A DNA stretch of 64,000 bases from Cristatella mucedo. Its lineage: Eukaryota > Bryozoa > Phylactolaemata > Cristatellidae. Positions 44,044 to 55,351 of this stretch are shown here, piece by piece; positions within the stretch are counted from its first letter, which is position 1, and every line of letters begins with the position of its first letter. The stretch is taken from assembly GCA_009760855.2 (NCBI GenBank), contig WPIO01000034.1:1939001-2003000 (forward strand), read 5' to 3'. Both the position numbers and the translations under genes were made by a program. The notes below the pieces were generated by a model. It saw only the letters and a program-made list of their open reading frames with translations, searched no databases and was not told where the DNA came from.

Positions 44044-44977
44044 CTAGCGAATCAGGTTAGCCAAGTCTTGTCTGTTATATTCAGCCAATATATCTCGAAG
44101 TTTTCCAATACATTCATCGCCTTTCTTTTCGACTACTAAAATCAAGGTGGAGGCCTTGTTCGTTGCAGTTGTTTTACTCTGTAAGATGAACAGAAAAGAT
44201 GGTGACATATACGAGACATATGCATGACATATACATACATTATTCGGCAATCTGGCAACTATAAAGATTGCTGAGCACTCCATATTTCTTAAAACTCTTT
44301 TAGATAAAGGTACGATTTGACTTTGACTTGACCCAATGTGATTATCAGGTTAAACTATTCGCTGGAAGCACAAAACATACAAGCAATGGCACCGAGGCCT
44401 TCTAGCTAGAAGTTTAGCAAGAAAAAGCAGTCGCAAAACACAGCCCCAAACTATAAGAGTAGTTATACATAAATTATAAGGCTGAACTGAGCAATCTACT
44501 TATTTCATTATAAAAAAAAATAAACTTACTCCTATTTATAGGTAAACTATACAAACTTGGTGTATACAATATGTACATAGTAGATGAAAATATATATATA
44601 TACTTATAAACTCACTTACACATACATATACATATATGGGATGTATATGTGTGTGTATGTATGCATAATCCTATGTGATCATATTGGTTATTTAAATCTT
44701 AGCTATCGGTAATAAGTATGCAGTAGCTTAGCCATTTCGGCATGCTACTTTATTTAAATAAAAGAAAACGAATACTAACGCACTTCCATACCTGAATCTC
44801 CTCGAGCTCTGCCTGAATAATGTGGCCGTGAGAATAAAGTTGCATGCAAATATTCGAAACTTCTGGCTCAGTTAATTCATGGCTTAGTCGAGCAGATGCT
44901 CGCCTCAAAGCTTCCCTCATTTCAAGATGTGCTGACTTCGTACCTTGGTGTCTCTGTGTTGCTGGTAAATTGTACTG
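44044..44977 (-). CDS. Second CARD-domain gene, last two exons
   Basis: On the minus strand, exon A is 44977-44792 (62 codons) and exon B is 44178-44044, ending in TAG. The borders are CTTTAG|CAG, CAG|GTATGG and TTACAG|AGT, with a phase 0 intron. Exon A reads QYNLPATQRHQGTKSAHLE and EMREALRRASARLSHELTEP, then SHGHIIQAELEEIQ. Exon B reads NKASTLILVVEKKGDECIG, then KLRDILAEYNRQDLANLIR. Both align with exons 3 and 4 of the gene at 24.3-28.0 kb (LTEQEV, ELEAIK, KASALI, KKGD, LRDIL), with the same intron position. This is therefore a paralogue encoding at least one full CARD. The upstream part, including the start, was not found. A domain with no enzyme attached suggests adaptor or inhibitor use; this is inference. 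Confidence 0.75.
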
Positions 44978-45104
44978 CTAAAGTATAGGAATTAGACAGC
45001 TTTTAGTGATGAAAAACTCGCAGACTGAATACAGTTTCAAAGCAAAGGGGACAACAACCAAATTGCACTGTCAATTATTGCAAGTTTAGGTTTAAGTAGT
45101 CTAA

Positions 45105-45215
45105 TAATAATAATAATAATATTGCACTTGATAAAGCGCCCTCAGAGAACTTAATCTCTTTCTAGGCGCTTTACATTTGCTGCAAAGTGATACGCAATAG
45201 AATAGTAAGTAAACT
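45105..45215 (-). mobile_element. LINE 3'-terminal fragment with (AAT)n
   Basis: About 110 bp, nearly identical to 124-234, with an (AAT)n tract, the full hairpin and the start of the 3' UTR. It is an extreme 5' truncation and lies 130 bp upstream of CARD gene 2. Confidence 0.85.
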
Positions 45216-45489
45216 CAGTAGCTCAATCATCTGCTCACCAATCACTTAAACGATACTTGATTAAAAATGGTCATCGAATAATGCACCTCATTTTGAGCAC
45301 ACAGCATTCTCCCTTCGAAAAGCTAGGCTGCGAACTTCAAGTACAAAAATTGTCAAATCAATCGAGACTATAGTTTATGCAACCATCCCTTAGAGAAGTT
45401 GTTTGCAAATCCAAACATCATGCAAACCTTGTGTGGGGGGATTGTCTTCATTCAGCCACGTTATTACAGCTTCACATACAGCTTCACGG

Positions 45490-47250
45490 CTGCACCTACA
45501 GGATCCAGTGACATAGTTAGCAAACGTTGGCCCGAATCTGTAGGGAGTTGGCCACTAGTTAGCAGTATAGTCGGGAGTCGGCCACTAGTTAGCAGGATAG
45601 TCGGTGGTAGAAGCTCATCTGAACCGGAATAATTCTCTTCGGATGAGCTCCGTGAATATATTGGAGATAACTCTAAGCAGGACTTCATGGATGAAACCAA
45701 TAAGAAAAAGGGTTGTTGGTGTCGGATGCAAATGGGCTTTTATACATCTACGATAGCAACAATTCACACGTCTGACAGCGTTAGAAGGGACTGAAAAGGC
45801 TTGAAAGCCGGCCGTCACGGCCCAGATATGGTGATCCACTGCTGACAAAATGTTAAAAAGAACAAAAACAATAGCACGCCAAAAGAAGATAACCTGAAGC
45901 AACGTGGAGGACCTGCAGAGCTGAAAGACTAGCCGAACCAGTAAGAGAGCCGAGCAGGCTACGTCGTGACAGGAAAAGCCCTTAATGAACCGAAAAGACG
46001 CCACGTCATCATCCGGTGGCTTTATCAGCAGCTTGTTGTTCAAACAAGGCAACATCAAGGGTGGACTACCTTACCCAACACACCCACCTGGGCAGGCCCA
46101 CTGGTTTGTCTTGCTACCAGCTGGGGTCAGTCAATTACTGCAATGGTTATGAGACATGCTCCTCAGCACTTGCTCCTGACCTACTTGCTTGCCGGCCTGC
46201 ATGGAGGCCCCCTCCAGCCCTGCATCAACGCCTCTCCTCTCCCTGTCCCACTTCTACCCCGAACAAATGTCTGCTAACCACACTGGATATGCACGAGCCA
46301 TCAAAATAGCCTTCTCCGAAAAATCTTCGGTTAGAAGGTACGGTGTATGCAAAATGTATGTGGGGATCTCGCTCTTACAGCTATGAATTCAAGAAAACCT
46401 TACAGCCTGCATCTATAGGATCCAGTGACCTAGTTAGGAAAGGCTGGCCCGAATCATCAGGGAGTTGGCCCCAAGTTAGCTGGATGGTCGGAGGTGGAAA
46501 TTCATGTTAACCAAAATATATCCCTCGCAAGAGAGCCTCCAGTGTATTCGAGATAACGTTAAGCAAGGCTGGGGATTCTGTGGGCCGAGCTAATGAGAAA
46601 ACATAGATTGTTGGTGTTTGATGTATATCGGCTGTCATGCACACACCATAGCTTAAAGGCAGCACAAAAACAGACGTCTGATAGAGGGATCAATAAGTAC
46701 ACAGCACTCATCTGTCCATGCCCTGTATCGACGAACAGATTCTACTACAGGCTGAGTGGCAGGCTGCACTGAAAAGCACAAACTAATAAGGGTAGGAAGC
46801 CATCCAGCAAAGCCCAGATGCGATGATCAACTGCAGGACAAACGTTCGAAGGAAAGAATGCAAAGCATTCGCTGGTCAAAAGAAGACACAAACCTGATGC
46901 AATTTGGAGGATCTGCAGAGCTGAAGGACGAGCGGAGCTAGCGGTAGAAGCCGAGCAGCCCAGGCGTGGACGGGAAAAACCCTTTACAGATCGAAAGGAG
47001 GGGAAACCCCCTTAACTTGCTCATAGACGTCACGTGATCCGTCGGTCACTACGTCCAGTCCAGGTCATTAGAAATGACATTCCCTGAACTTGCAGTGCAC
47101 GATGGCAGAAAGCAGCCCTTCAGACGTCTGGCCGTGCCTGTGTGAGGCCAAGGTAAATCCCAATCGGCGTCCAACTGGGGGCCACCTGGCTGAAGTTTAT
47201 TTGCTTTGCCCGTTAGTAGTGAAATGGAAGCTATTGCCACTCAATAAATG
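45490..47250 (-). repeat. Repeat R2, copy 2 (inverted relative to copy 1)
   Basis: Reverse complement of about 21190-22700 with extensions. Matches include CATCATCCGGTGGCTTTATC, TGGTTTGTCTTGCTACCAGC and GTGTGAGGCCAAGGTAAATC. A second partial unit (46430-47250) follows, so the copy is internally repeated. A 30-bp tandem repeat lies at 45543-45602. Confidence 0.7.
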
Positions 47251-48177
47251 ACACTCAATAAATTCGATCAAGTTCAACCTGGCATTGACCTGAAAACTGA
47301 ATAAGTACAAGTATGTATTTGCACCTTAATTCGCTACATCTCAGTTTGGGATGTTCCTGGATTTCATGTTTAGGCAAGTAAAATAGTCGATTCAGCATTT
47401 AATTCCTCAAATATTGTGTACTGCATGCCTGACCTAATCGAACGCAAATACTTAATGTAAAGTGCCTGCCAAATTGTATACTTGAGAAGAACGACTAACA
47501 CAAGGGGACTTCTAATAGGCGTCCTAAATTCCTTAAAAACAACTTACTCGAAAATCTTTTCAATATGCTGTAGAGGCTTCAACCCAAACCTTCTTAAGCT
47601 GAGGACACAGTGCTCGTTTTTTCTGGGCTCATTCTTGCCAAGGCCAGACAAATCCAAGAAGCCGGTGCATCGAACCAAGCAAGGCTAGCGAATTTCATTC
47701 AGATCCTGCTCGATGCCCAGAGAGATTCCGACGGAAGTGCGCCATGACAGGAATCTAGAGCGCCCAATCCTTAAACATAAAATACCCGTGTGCGTAGGGT
47801 AGAACTGCTGCCTAATCGACAGTTTGTGGGCTGCAATTGTATAGCATCGGACCCGCCTACATTCGCTTGGAAACCCGAGGCCTAGCATTGGAGGGCCCAT
47901 GAGTGCTCTTAGCGGAATAATGACGGAACGACGTAACGCGACCGCTGAAGTACCTTTCAATGTATGCTCTCCAATGGGGGCCAAGCTCAACTCATCGCGG
48001 GCCATTGAGCACCAATCACGTCCGCTTCCGGGCAAGTTTACACCGTAACTGGTTCAATAGGAGGTCGCTCAATTTTCACATCTTGGAGAGACAACCTATG
48101 GGATGGGCCGAGTTTCTGGGACCGCGGCAAAGCTCGCTCAGACGGCGCCTATTAGCTATTCTTGAGTAGTGAAGCGT
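47251..48177. other. Unassigned stretch
   Basis: An open frame of 116 codons (47685-48035, minus) shows no recognisable domain. Nothing else was seen. Confidence 0.35.
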
Positions 48178-48335
48178 TATTATTAATATTCATTCAGCCT
48201 GAGGCAACTGGCCCAGCTCCTTATTTTTCGTCCTTGTAAAGAGAGCTGCTTAAAAGGTCAGCATAGTATACCCTTTTCTGGGAGATCGTGGCTGCGAAAC
48301 TAGTTTGAGCGAATCCTTACAATTACATTCGTAGT
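48178..48335. repeat. Dispersed repeat, copy 2 of 2
   Basis: Partner of 9025-9175, sharing ATATTCATTCAGCCTGAGG and AGCATAGTATACCC. Confidence 0.7.
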
Positions 48336-48875
48336 TTTTGTCAGAGCTATTTCTATTGGACTGGCGGCTGTTGATGCTCAGAAGACTCTGTGATTATGTC
48401 TATGTCAGCCCTGAAGTCTCTTGAAGATTATAGCGATGGTCACATCGGCCTTTTTCAGCTTGCCTTTAGCCGGAAAATCCTTTCGCAGGCTGGCCCGACT
48501 AGACTGCTGCATCTTTGCAGAGTCACTCTGCCACCTTCCGAGATAGTCGCAGCTGGTTACTTTGATGCTGAAAAGTTGGGTCGCCTGACCGCCCTGACAG
48601 TGGATTTTGAACCTCGGACCGGAAGAGGCAGCTGGGCTTGCATCGACGAGCTTTATGCACGTACCCGTCGACGAGGCGATCATTATGGCCAGCAGCATTC
48701 GTTTTTATTCGAATCGTCCAAGCTCTGACTAGGTCACTCGAAACATTAAAGGCAATTGCGACTGCCAGCCGTCTGACTGTCAAAACACTTGTTTACGATC
48801 CGCCAAGTATACATTTGATTTCCTGCAGCCAGATTAACCAAAGTCTCTGACAAATTCCGATACTTCAAACAATCG
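48336..48875. other. Unrecognised open frame region
   Basis: The plus-strand frame 48390-48728 encodes 112 residues (SALKSLEDYSDGHIG at its start). It has no recognised domain, and overlapping frames on the other strand are also open. It could be coding, but there is no independent support. Confidence 0.25.
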
Positions 48876-48883
48876 CGTAGTGC

Positions 48884-49262
48884 AGAGGTCGGCAAACTCC
48901 GGCCTTTAGGCCAGTTCCGGCATAGCTAGTACTCCAGTCCGGCCTAGTTATTTATTGATGGATCCCCAGCCTGATTGAATTGTTGCGGCTTTCTTCCGCT
49001 TCACTATAAATATACTTTGACTTACGAGTATCCCAAATAACAAGTTTTCGACGCACGAGCTTGGTCTCGGCAGCTTTTTAATTTCACCTGAGACCTATCT
49101 GTCGTTCTGCTTGATTGTGCTTGGCTCTGTTGGCTTAATAAAGTGGGCGTAGCCGCTAGGCCCACTTCCATACGGGGCGGAGTGGGCGTGGTTTCTCCAG
49201 GCCAAGTGTGCCTTCTTGACCACCTGAAATGGCCTAGTAGTCCGAAAGGTTGCCGACCTCTG
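48884..49262. mobile_element. Non-autonomous hAT element (MITE)
   Basis: The 379-bp element starts CAGAGGTCGGCAAACTCCGG and ends with the reverse complement of CAGAGGTCGGCAACCTTTCG. The terminal inverted repeats are therefore nearly perfect for the first 13 bases. It is flanked by the identical 8-bp duplication GCGTAGTG (48876-48883 and 49263-49270), the hallmark of hAT transposition. No transposase coding. The perfect duplication suggests a fairly recent insertion. Confidence 0.93.
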
Positions 49263-49270
49263 GCGTAGTG

Positions 49271-50558
49271 TGTGCACCTGCCTAAGCGGATTATTTCGGC
49301 GACAATCTGCATCAGGATTGCAACGGAGCAACTATGGCAGACAGCATTCGTTGCTCCGTACGTTCCCATCAGACAAACGGCCTTTCGGCCGAGAAGATTG
49401 CTCTTTCGGCCATTACGTAGGATACAAAGGTAACTGATTTAAAGTAGTTTGCCTACGCTCTTGCCGTGATTCGCCGACGATGTCGCTCGGCCGTGCTATT
49501 CCAAAGGTGCCATTGGCATTGCGGAACACCGATGAGGTTATTGTTTATTAGCATCCCGAATAATAAAATGTCAGCAAGATTTAAACAGTGAGTATTAATG
49601 ATTTGCAATAGCATGACCCTAAGACTATGGGTCACCGTGGAAAAGTCGCAGTTCTGAGTTTGCAGGGTGACCTTTTTGAGTGATTTGGGCCTAGTGTTTT
49701 AGCTCGGCACGGAGAGCATTGGGCAATGCCCGTCGTTTGTGAACAATCTCAGAGTGACTGCTAAATAAGGCTATATCCTCGATCACAAATGCAGCCCAAA
49801 TGATGCCCACATCAATCTTACAGACTCTCCATGTTTCTGGATCAGAATGTTGCCGGTGCTGTTCGTGCTCCAGCAATCCTTTCTAGAATGCATCAGAGCG
49901 ATAGCATCACACAGTTTCACTGTCTTGAGGCCGCTGACGAAAATAATTGATGACTTAGAACCTCAATGATCAGACACTTGTTACAGGCTTTGATTACACT
50001 TGCTACAGGCTTTGATCTAAATCAGGCTAGGCTAAGTTGGACGGCGCCTTAACATATGAACAAGGATATCAAAAAGTGAAGTACATTCAAAACTATGACC
50101 TAGTACACGCGGGTCGAATTCCTAGGCTGATAGTGATCACGTGCCCTGGTTATTTAGTGTGAACCCCTGTTGTCCATATAACCTCGTGCGGCTGTGCTTA
50201 TCTTGAGTTGATGAAATGAAGCTTGATACATTAGCTTTGTAACAAAATTACTTGTCAATTGACAATGCTGATCTTGATCTGGTAGAAGACGTCGAATCAT
50301 AAGCCTGCTCCTTTAAATTGAAATAGCCATTTACCATTTTCACGCAAATCAGCACGCCCTACTTTCAATCTTAGATGCTATATGTGAGTCTGCTTAAGCC
50401 GGATGGCTGTACATTCCGCGGACAAAAATAGTCTGCCAAGGAATGCCGAAGCGAATCGTCACTAAGTTTTTTTCTTTCTTACTGCTGCTTGAAAGGACTA
50501 ATCGTACTTTGTATTACCGATGAGAACGTCAACAATGTCACGTGAAGAATGCATTTAC
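49271..50558. other. Unassigned stretch
   Basis: No recognised gene or repeat. Confidence 0.35.
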
Positions 50559-50677
50559 CAATACCAGCAAACCGAGCTGACGGAAATGCAACATCGACGA
50601 CTGTAGCCACGCCTCTCGAATCCGAATGCCGCTCGAGCTCATACTGAATGAATCCTCGGCCACATTGTCCTTCGTGC
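50559..50677 (-). CDS. Possible internal exon, unrecognised
   Basis: A strong acceptor on the minus strand (GTTTTTTATTACAG|GC) and a usable donor (TATTG|GTAAATG) bracket 119 bp. One frame reads HEGQCGRGFIQYELERHSDS, then RGVATVVDVAFPSARFAGIG; a second frame is also open. No family was recognised and no partner exon found. Confidence 0.28.
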
Positions 50678-51824
50678 CTGTAATAAAAAACATCTATTAA
50701 TTCAAAAGACATACAGTGTTGAATTTTATTTGGGCATCGGCTAGGAAGTCATTGCTAATAAGATTTAAATTTCGCCTTTTAGGATCCCAGAAGAATGAGG
50801 CAACTGAAGTACCGGCAGGCGTGTATAATTTTGAGCTCTTCAGCATAAACAACAAAAGAATATCTGCAAAATAAACGTTCCAATAACGGTATTAACCAAT
50901 TTAAATTCTTGTGTCTTTCATCAAAAATTTGCTGGTTTCCAGAAAACCGTCTGTTCATTCCAAGCCCAACTCTTCATCGTCTTGCAAGGGATGCAAAACT
51001 CATAGCTCTACACAGGAATTCGTCATGATTTTATGAGTTTTAGAATTTACTTAGCATCTATGATTTGATTTTAGCCATCGATATGAAATTCCCTTCCGTT
51101 GTATGTCTGGTGAGAGTGATCAATATTAGCTTCATTCTTTGCACTGAAGCTCAGAAGTTTGGCATCGCTGGCCCCGAGCCACAGCAATGCACCTTGCAGT
51201 GTACGTCATAAGTCACAGCTAGGATTACGTCAGAACTAGTGATATATTGGCAATTTCGAGCGAGCATTTAAAGGAATGAGAGTCCCCTTCGGCAGAAAGT
51301 GTTTAGGCAGCCACTCGGTATACCAACGCCTGACCAGCTAGCAATGAGCATGGCACCGCGCCTGCCTTTTTTGGCATCAACAATTAGGTCTCTAAAGCAC
51401 GTTATCGCCAAAACAAGGAATTGAAATAATGTTGGTGCAGTAAGTGCGATTACTATATTGCAACTAGCATGTACTTGCAATAAAACCATGGATTACTCCA
51501 ACATTGCTTTGGAAGGCTGGCCACAGTGTTCACTGACCTAGCTGGTGAGCCCAACCCACTAAATGTCAAGCCTATAGATCTTAGTTGACGGAGAGAAACC
51601 TACGTATGTATGAGGAAAAAGTGAAAACTTATTTCTAAGTTATGCTTAATCGATATATAATAGAAAAAATATCGACAGAATTTTAATACAAATATTTTCC
51701 AGCGCTGGCTACAGAATCAGCATTGAGTTTCGTTTATGGAACAGACGTGCTGACTGGCCAGCATCTATTTTGGCTATATAGTAATCCTCCCTGTAAAGCA
51801 ACACGAGCAGATTCAATTCATGTA
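50678..51824. other. Unassigned stretch
   Basis: No recognised feature. Confidence 0.35.
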
Positions 51825-51995
51825 CAGTTTACTTTAACCTACGAGTGCTCCAAGAACGAGTTTTTTTAAGATACGAACCGTCTCTCAGCCAACGTTTTCC
51901 TTTTGAGTTCAGAGTTCAAATTCCTATTACGAGCCATCTTCAGATGTCCCACCACTAGTCGCTGCAGCATTCGCTGCACTGAGCGCCGAAACTTT

Positions 51996-52043
51996 CGCCC
52001 AGAATCTTCCAGAAACTTCCGCCCAGAATCTTCCAGGAACTTC
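51996..52043 (+). repeat. 24-bp tandem repeat with heat-shock-element-like words
   Basis: Two units of CGCCCAGAATCTTCCAGAAA plus CTTC, differing at one base. Each contains TTCCAGAA-type words arranged as GAA/TTC blocks, like heat-shock elements. They lie inside the transposon, upstream of the transposase relic. Function is unproven. Confidence 0.8.
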
Positions 52044-52186
52044 CGCCTAGGATCCCATTTCTCAATAGTTCACTTTAAGCAGTCAGCTTGCAGTGGATGC
52101 ACGAGTGCTGCTCGCATCTGTTCTTGCAGTTCTTTTGCAAATTTTGAAAGTTTTTGCAAAGATTCTAAAAGAAAACTGCAGGTTAT

Positions 52187-52970
52187 GTGAAGGAAACCCC
52201 AAGCTCGTGGATCAAATTACAGCACTTCCTGGACTGGGTGAATTTGGTCGTCGATCCTGACTTAAAGAAATATCTCCAGAAAAATGATAACCTAACCCTG
52301 CATGCCCTTTTCATGCTGGAAAATGCACCTGAACACCATCTTACCTCGAAGTCGACATTTTCGAACAGTTCACGTTTATTAAGGTTCTCTACCTTCTGCC
52401 CAACACAAACCCTGGTGATTTCTAATTTCAAGAAGCTCTTTACTAAGCACCTGTTCCACCGCCGCTTTGAGGTGACGGAGAGCACTAACCTGACACTTCG
52501 AGAGTTCTGGTAGGACCACTATAACGTCGTTATATGCCTCAGCATAATCTATATATCCGGCAGGACCTTACACAACGGGTAATGGCGACACTAACGAGCA
52601 CGTGGAGGCACTTGTCCGAGGAGCTGACCAATGAGGAGCTAAAGGAGCTCCTGACGCAGAAGCGTACGGAGGTTTTACAAGAGGAAATAGGTGATGTGGA
52701 GGGAGTTATCTCTACAAGTCAGATGAATTAAATGTTGGGAATGTAGGGTGACAATTTCAAACTTAATTCCAAAGAATTATCCAGAAAAGCTGAAAACTGG
52801 AGGTGCCGTGGAGTTATTTAATGATAATTTCATAACTCATCTCAGAACCATTCTGAAAGGGAGGATGAAACAGATCTCATTGGACAGTTTTTTTGTAACG
52901 AAAACCGCTACAGACAACTCCACGGAAAGTGAGGAAAGCGTGGCGAAGAGCCCAATAATCACCGAATAAG
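52187..52970 (+). pseudogene. Tigger-like DDE transposase relic, C-terminal half
   Basis: The first frame (52187-52513) contains LFMLENAPEHHLTSK, matching the family's LLLDNAPxH block (second catalytic aspartate, here E), and ISNFKKLFTKHLFHRR, matching the FKRYYxRRL block. A later frame has SEELTNEELKELLTQKR, matching the EELTNEELLELE segment. The third (52748-52970) has LFNDNFITHLRTILKGRMKQ and ISLDSFFV, matching the C-terminal end. Three frames and in-frame stops show it is dead, and the DNA-binding half is missing. Confidence 0.75.
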
Positions 52971-53344
52971 ATTCAGTTATTCATTTTAGCCTTACTCCTC
53001 CAACTCCTTCAGCATCTTTAAGTGGTCTGATTAATAGGTCAAATTATGTGCATTACAATTTATTCAACTTTAGTTATTTATGAATACAGTTTTTAATTTA
53101 AAAATATTTGACAAGAAATTGCTGTGTTTGTTCGGGATTCGGAAGGGAATTATGGCATTACAATTCATTTCAAAAACTTGAGTTAGTGTATGAGTATTAA
53201 GATTTCCGAGCTCCTGTCACGGAACGAACGAAAATAGTTCGTGGCACCACTGTACAGAGACCCTAAGCCCTCACAAAATTCTGGTGCAGCAAGGTATTGT
53301 CAACTTCAGTTCTAAGATTGCCTGCTTGGGCTACACGTACAAAC

Positions 53345-53491
53345 TAGCGAATTATTCCCCTCTTCGATACGATGGAAATATATGCTGTACTCTCGCAGTA
53401 GAACTATAATGATCACTAAGGACGTAAAGTAAACGTGACGTCCATCGCCTGATCAAACGTGAGCATTGTGCAGCTCGGCTTTGCCAGCCCA

Positions 53492-53548
<57 letters not shown>

Positions 53549-53560
53549 TCTCTCTCTCTC

Positions 53561-53642
<82 letters not shown>

Positions 53643-53646
53643 TCTC

Positions 53647-53699
<53 letters not shown>

Positions 53700-54112
53700 T
53701 CCTCTCTCTTTCTCTCTCCCTCTCTCTCTCTCAGCCGGCACGCCAGGTGATGCCTTCTCCGGGCTGCCAGCATGCTGTTTCGCTCGCTGCCCAAAGCTAT
53801 TGAGATATTGGAAGCCTTCACAACTCAAATGTGGTTTTTTCTATACTGGCTCCGGAAAAGGCTTTGCCAATGCCTGTTTCTTGCATCTTTTCAGTCTGAT
53901 GACGTTGGGGCGGTCTCTCCAACTTTCTGACGAGCTTATAACCCCACACCTTCACCCGGTATCCTTTTTAATTCAAATTACAATGACGGCAACAGTGCTT
54001 TTATGGTACTCTCTAAGTTTTAATCGTGTCTCAAAGAACTTGAATTTTAGTACCTCGAATTCCTGGAATCTAAGCCTCGCTGTCCTTAAATCTTTGGCTC
54101 GTTAGGTAGGAC
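53345..54112 (+). repeat. Dispersed repeat with embedded (CT)n, copy 2
   Basis: Partner of 34075-34640. The CT tract at 53496-53733 is about 240 bp long with a few interruptions. Flanks share CGCCTGATCAAA, GCAGCTCGGC and GAATTCCTGGAATCTAAGCC. Open frames across the tract are poly-SL or poly-RE artefacts. Confidence 0.72.
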
Positions 54113-55038
54113 TTTTAAAGCTTCTAATTTTTTATATACCATAGTTTAACAGATGCTCCCTTTGGGCATCTCAGCTGATGTACTGCGAAGTGGCACTATT
54201 TTTACTTGGTAAGCTGGCGAAAAGTAATAATTACATCGCAAGTAAGCATGGTGCAACTTGCAGCTATGCCGTGACTCTAGCAGGTTTTCCTCGCACCGAA
54301 TACTCCAATACAGGCACGGTTGCGTATTTTTCTTGAATTTCTTTTTTTTTCATGAAACATAACCTGAGGTTTGGCATGATAAGTAAGCGTTTTTCCTGTG
54401 ATATAATTGCATTCACAAATCAAGAAGGATATAAATCAAGAAGGATATTGCCACCAGGCAAAAAAACTTACTCATTTAAAATGTTAATCGAGAAAAACTG
54501 CACAATTACATCTAATCTGTTATCATCAAACTGAATATGGATATTTCGGAATTCACGAGCAAATTTGACCGCCAGCTTACAGGGAGAGACTAGCCTTAGC
54601 TTCTACAGCGGATATGATAATAGACCATTTTTCGGAAAAAGGCAGCAGCAGCAGACATTACAAACAAGTGCTGCTATTTTTTATCCGATAATCCTTACAT
54701 GTGTAACGTGATCATCCTCTTTTCAGTGAATATTGGCATTCATCTCGACAGCCTTTTGATTAAAATATTTCCATCTATCATCATATTTGACACGGAAAAA
54801 AAAAATCTTTTCAATATCGGCCTCCAAAATGTCGAAGGTCGACCTCTGACTACTACTTATAGCTACAGCCTGACAGTAGCTATGACAGGCATTGTGAAAT
54901 CGGTTTGCATTAAAAATAGTAGTTAAGTTTATGCAGAAGGCACTAGTAATTGATTTAATTTGATATAACATCTAAGTCTTATAAGTGAATTTAAAAAAAA
55001 TTTCGGTAACTTAGAATTATTACTCACTTCACTGGCAG
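54113..55038. other. Unassigned stretch
   Basis: AT-rich; no gene or repeat recognised. Confidence 0.35.
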
Positions 55039-55351
55039 TGAGCACGAGCGATTACGAGAGATGAAGTCGCAGAGGGAACTAGCGAGTTTGAGCAATGAAG
55101 TATTAGAATGAGCTTTCACCAACCTCGCTCTGCTGCAGACAGCACAACTGCAGACTGCACAACTGCAGACTCTACAAGATAACGCTACCTTGTCCAAAGA
55201 AGTAGTACGCAGCTGTAAAGCCTGTGCCGTCTGTGGCTTCGTTCGAAAAATGAACGAGACGCGAAAGAAAGAACCCTCCGAAACGATGGGGTTGTGCAGC
55301 ACGTGCTGTGGCTGCGAAGTGCCGCAGTATCTGGGCTGCTTCTTATCGTAG
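55039..55351 (+). CDS. Coiled-coil plus Cys-rich reading frame with in-frame TGA
   Basis: After a good acceptor (CACTTCACTGGCAG|TG), one frame runs from 55040 to the TAG at 55349-55351. It reads EHERLREMKSQRELASLSNE, then TGA at 55109-55111, then LALLQTAQLQTAQLQTLQDN. After KEVVRSCKACAVCG comes a tail with CSTCCGCEVPQYLGC. The first half has leucine spacing of a coiled coil, with a repeated heptad (LQTAQLQ). The second half has eight cysteines in CxxC-like pairs that could bind zinc. The TGA may mark a dead gene, a recoded codon or a 43-bp intron (GAA|GTATTAG to GCTGCAG|ACA). No family was named and no upstream exon identified. The frame lacks a long ATG-initiated ORF. Confidence 0.42.

Larger units (their letters stand above)
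51825..53252 (+). mobile_element. pogo/Tigger-type DNA transposon, internally deleted
   Basis: The left end is CAGTTTACTTTAACCTACG and the right end, reverse-complemented, is CAGTGGTGCCACGAACTATT. Both are preceded by TA (51823-51824 and 53253-53254), the duplication typical of the Tc1/mariner/pogo group. The internal transposase relic (52187-52970) belongs to the same group, supporting the ends. The two ends match only loosely, so the boundaries are moderately certain. The element is too short for a full transposase. Confidence 0.6.

Noticed and set aside
47685-48035. 116-codon minus-strand ORF
   Set aside because: No recognisable domain, splice context or repeat match; length is within chance for this composition.
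53541-53828. Arg/Glu-repeat ORF as a charged coiled-coil protein
   Set aside because: It is the complement of the CT microsatellite.
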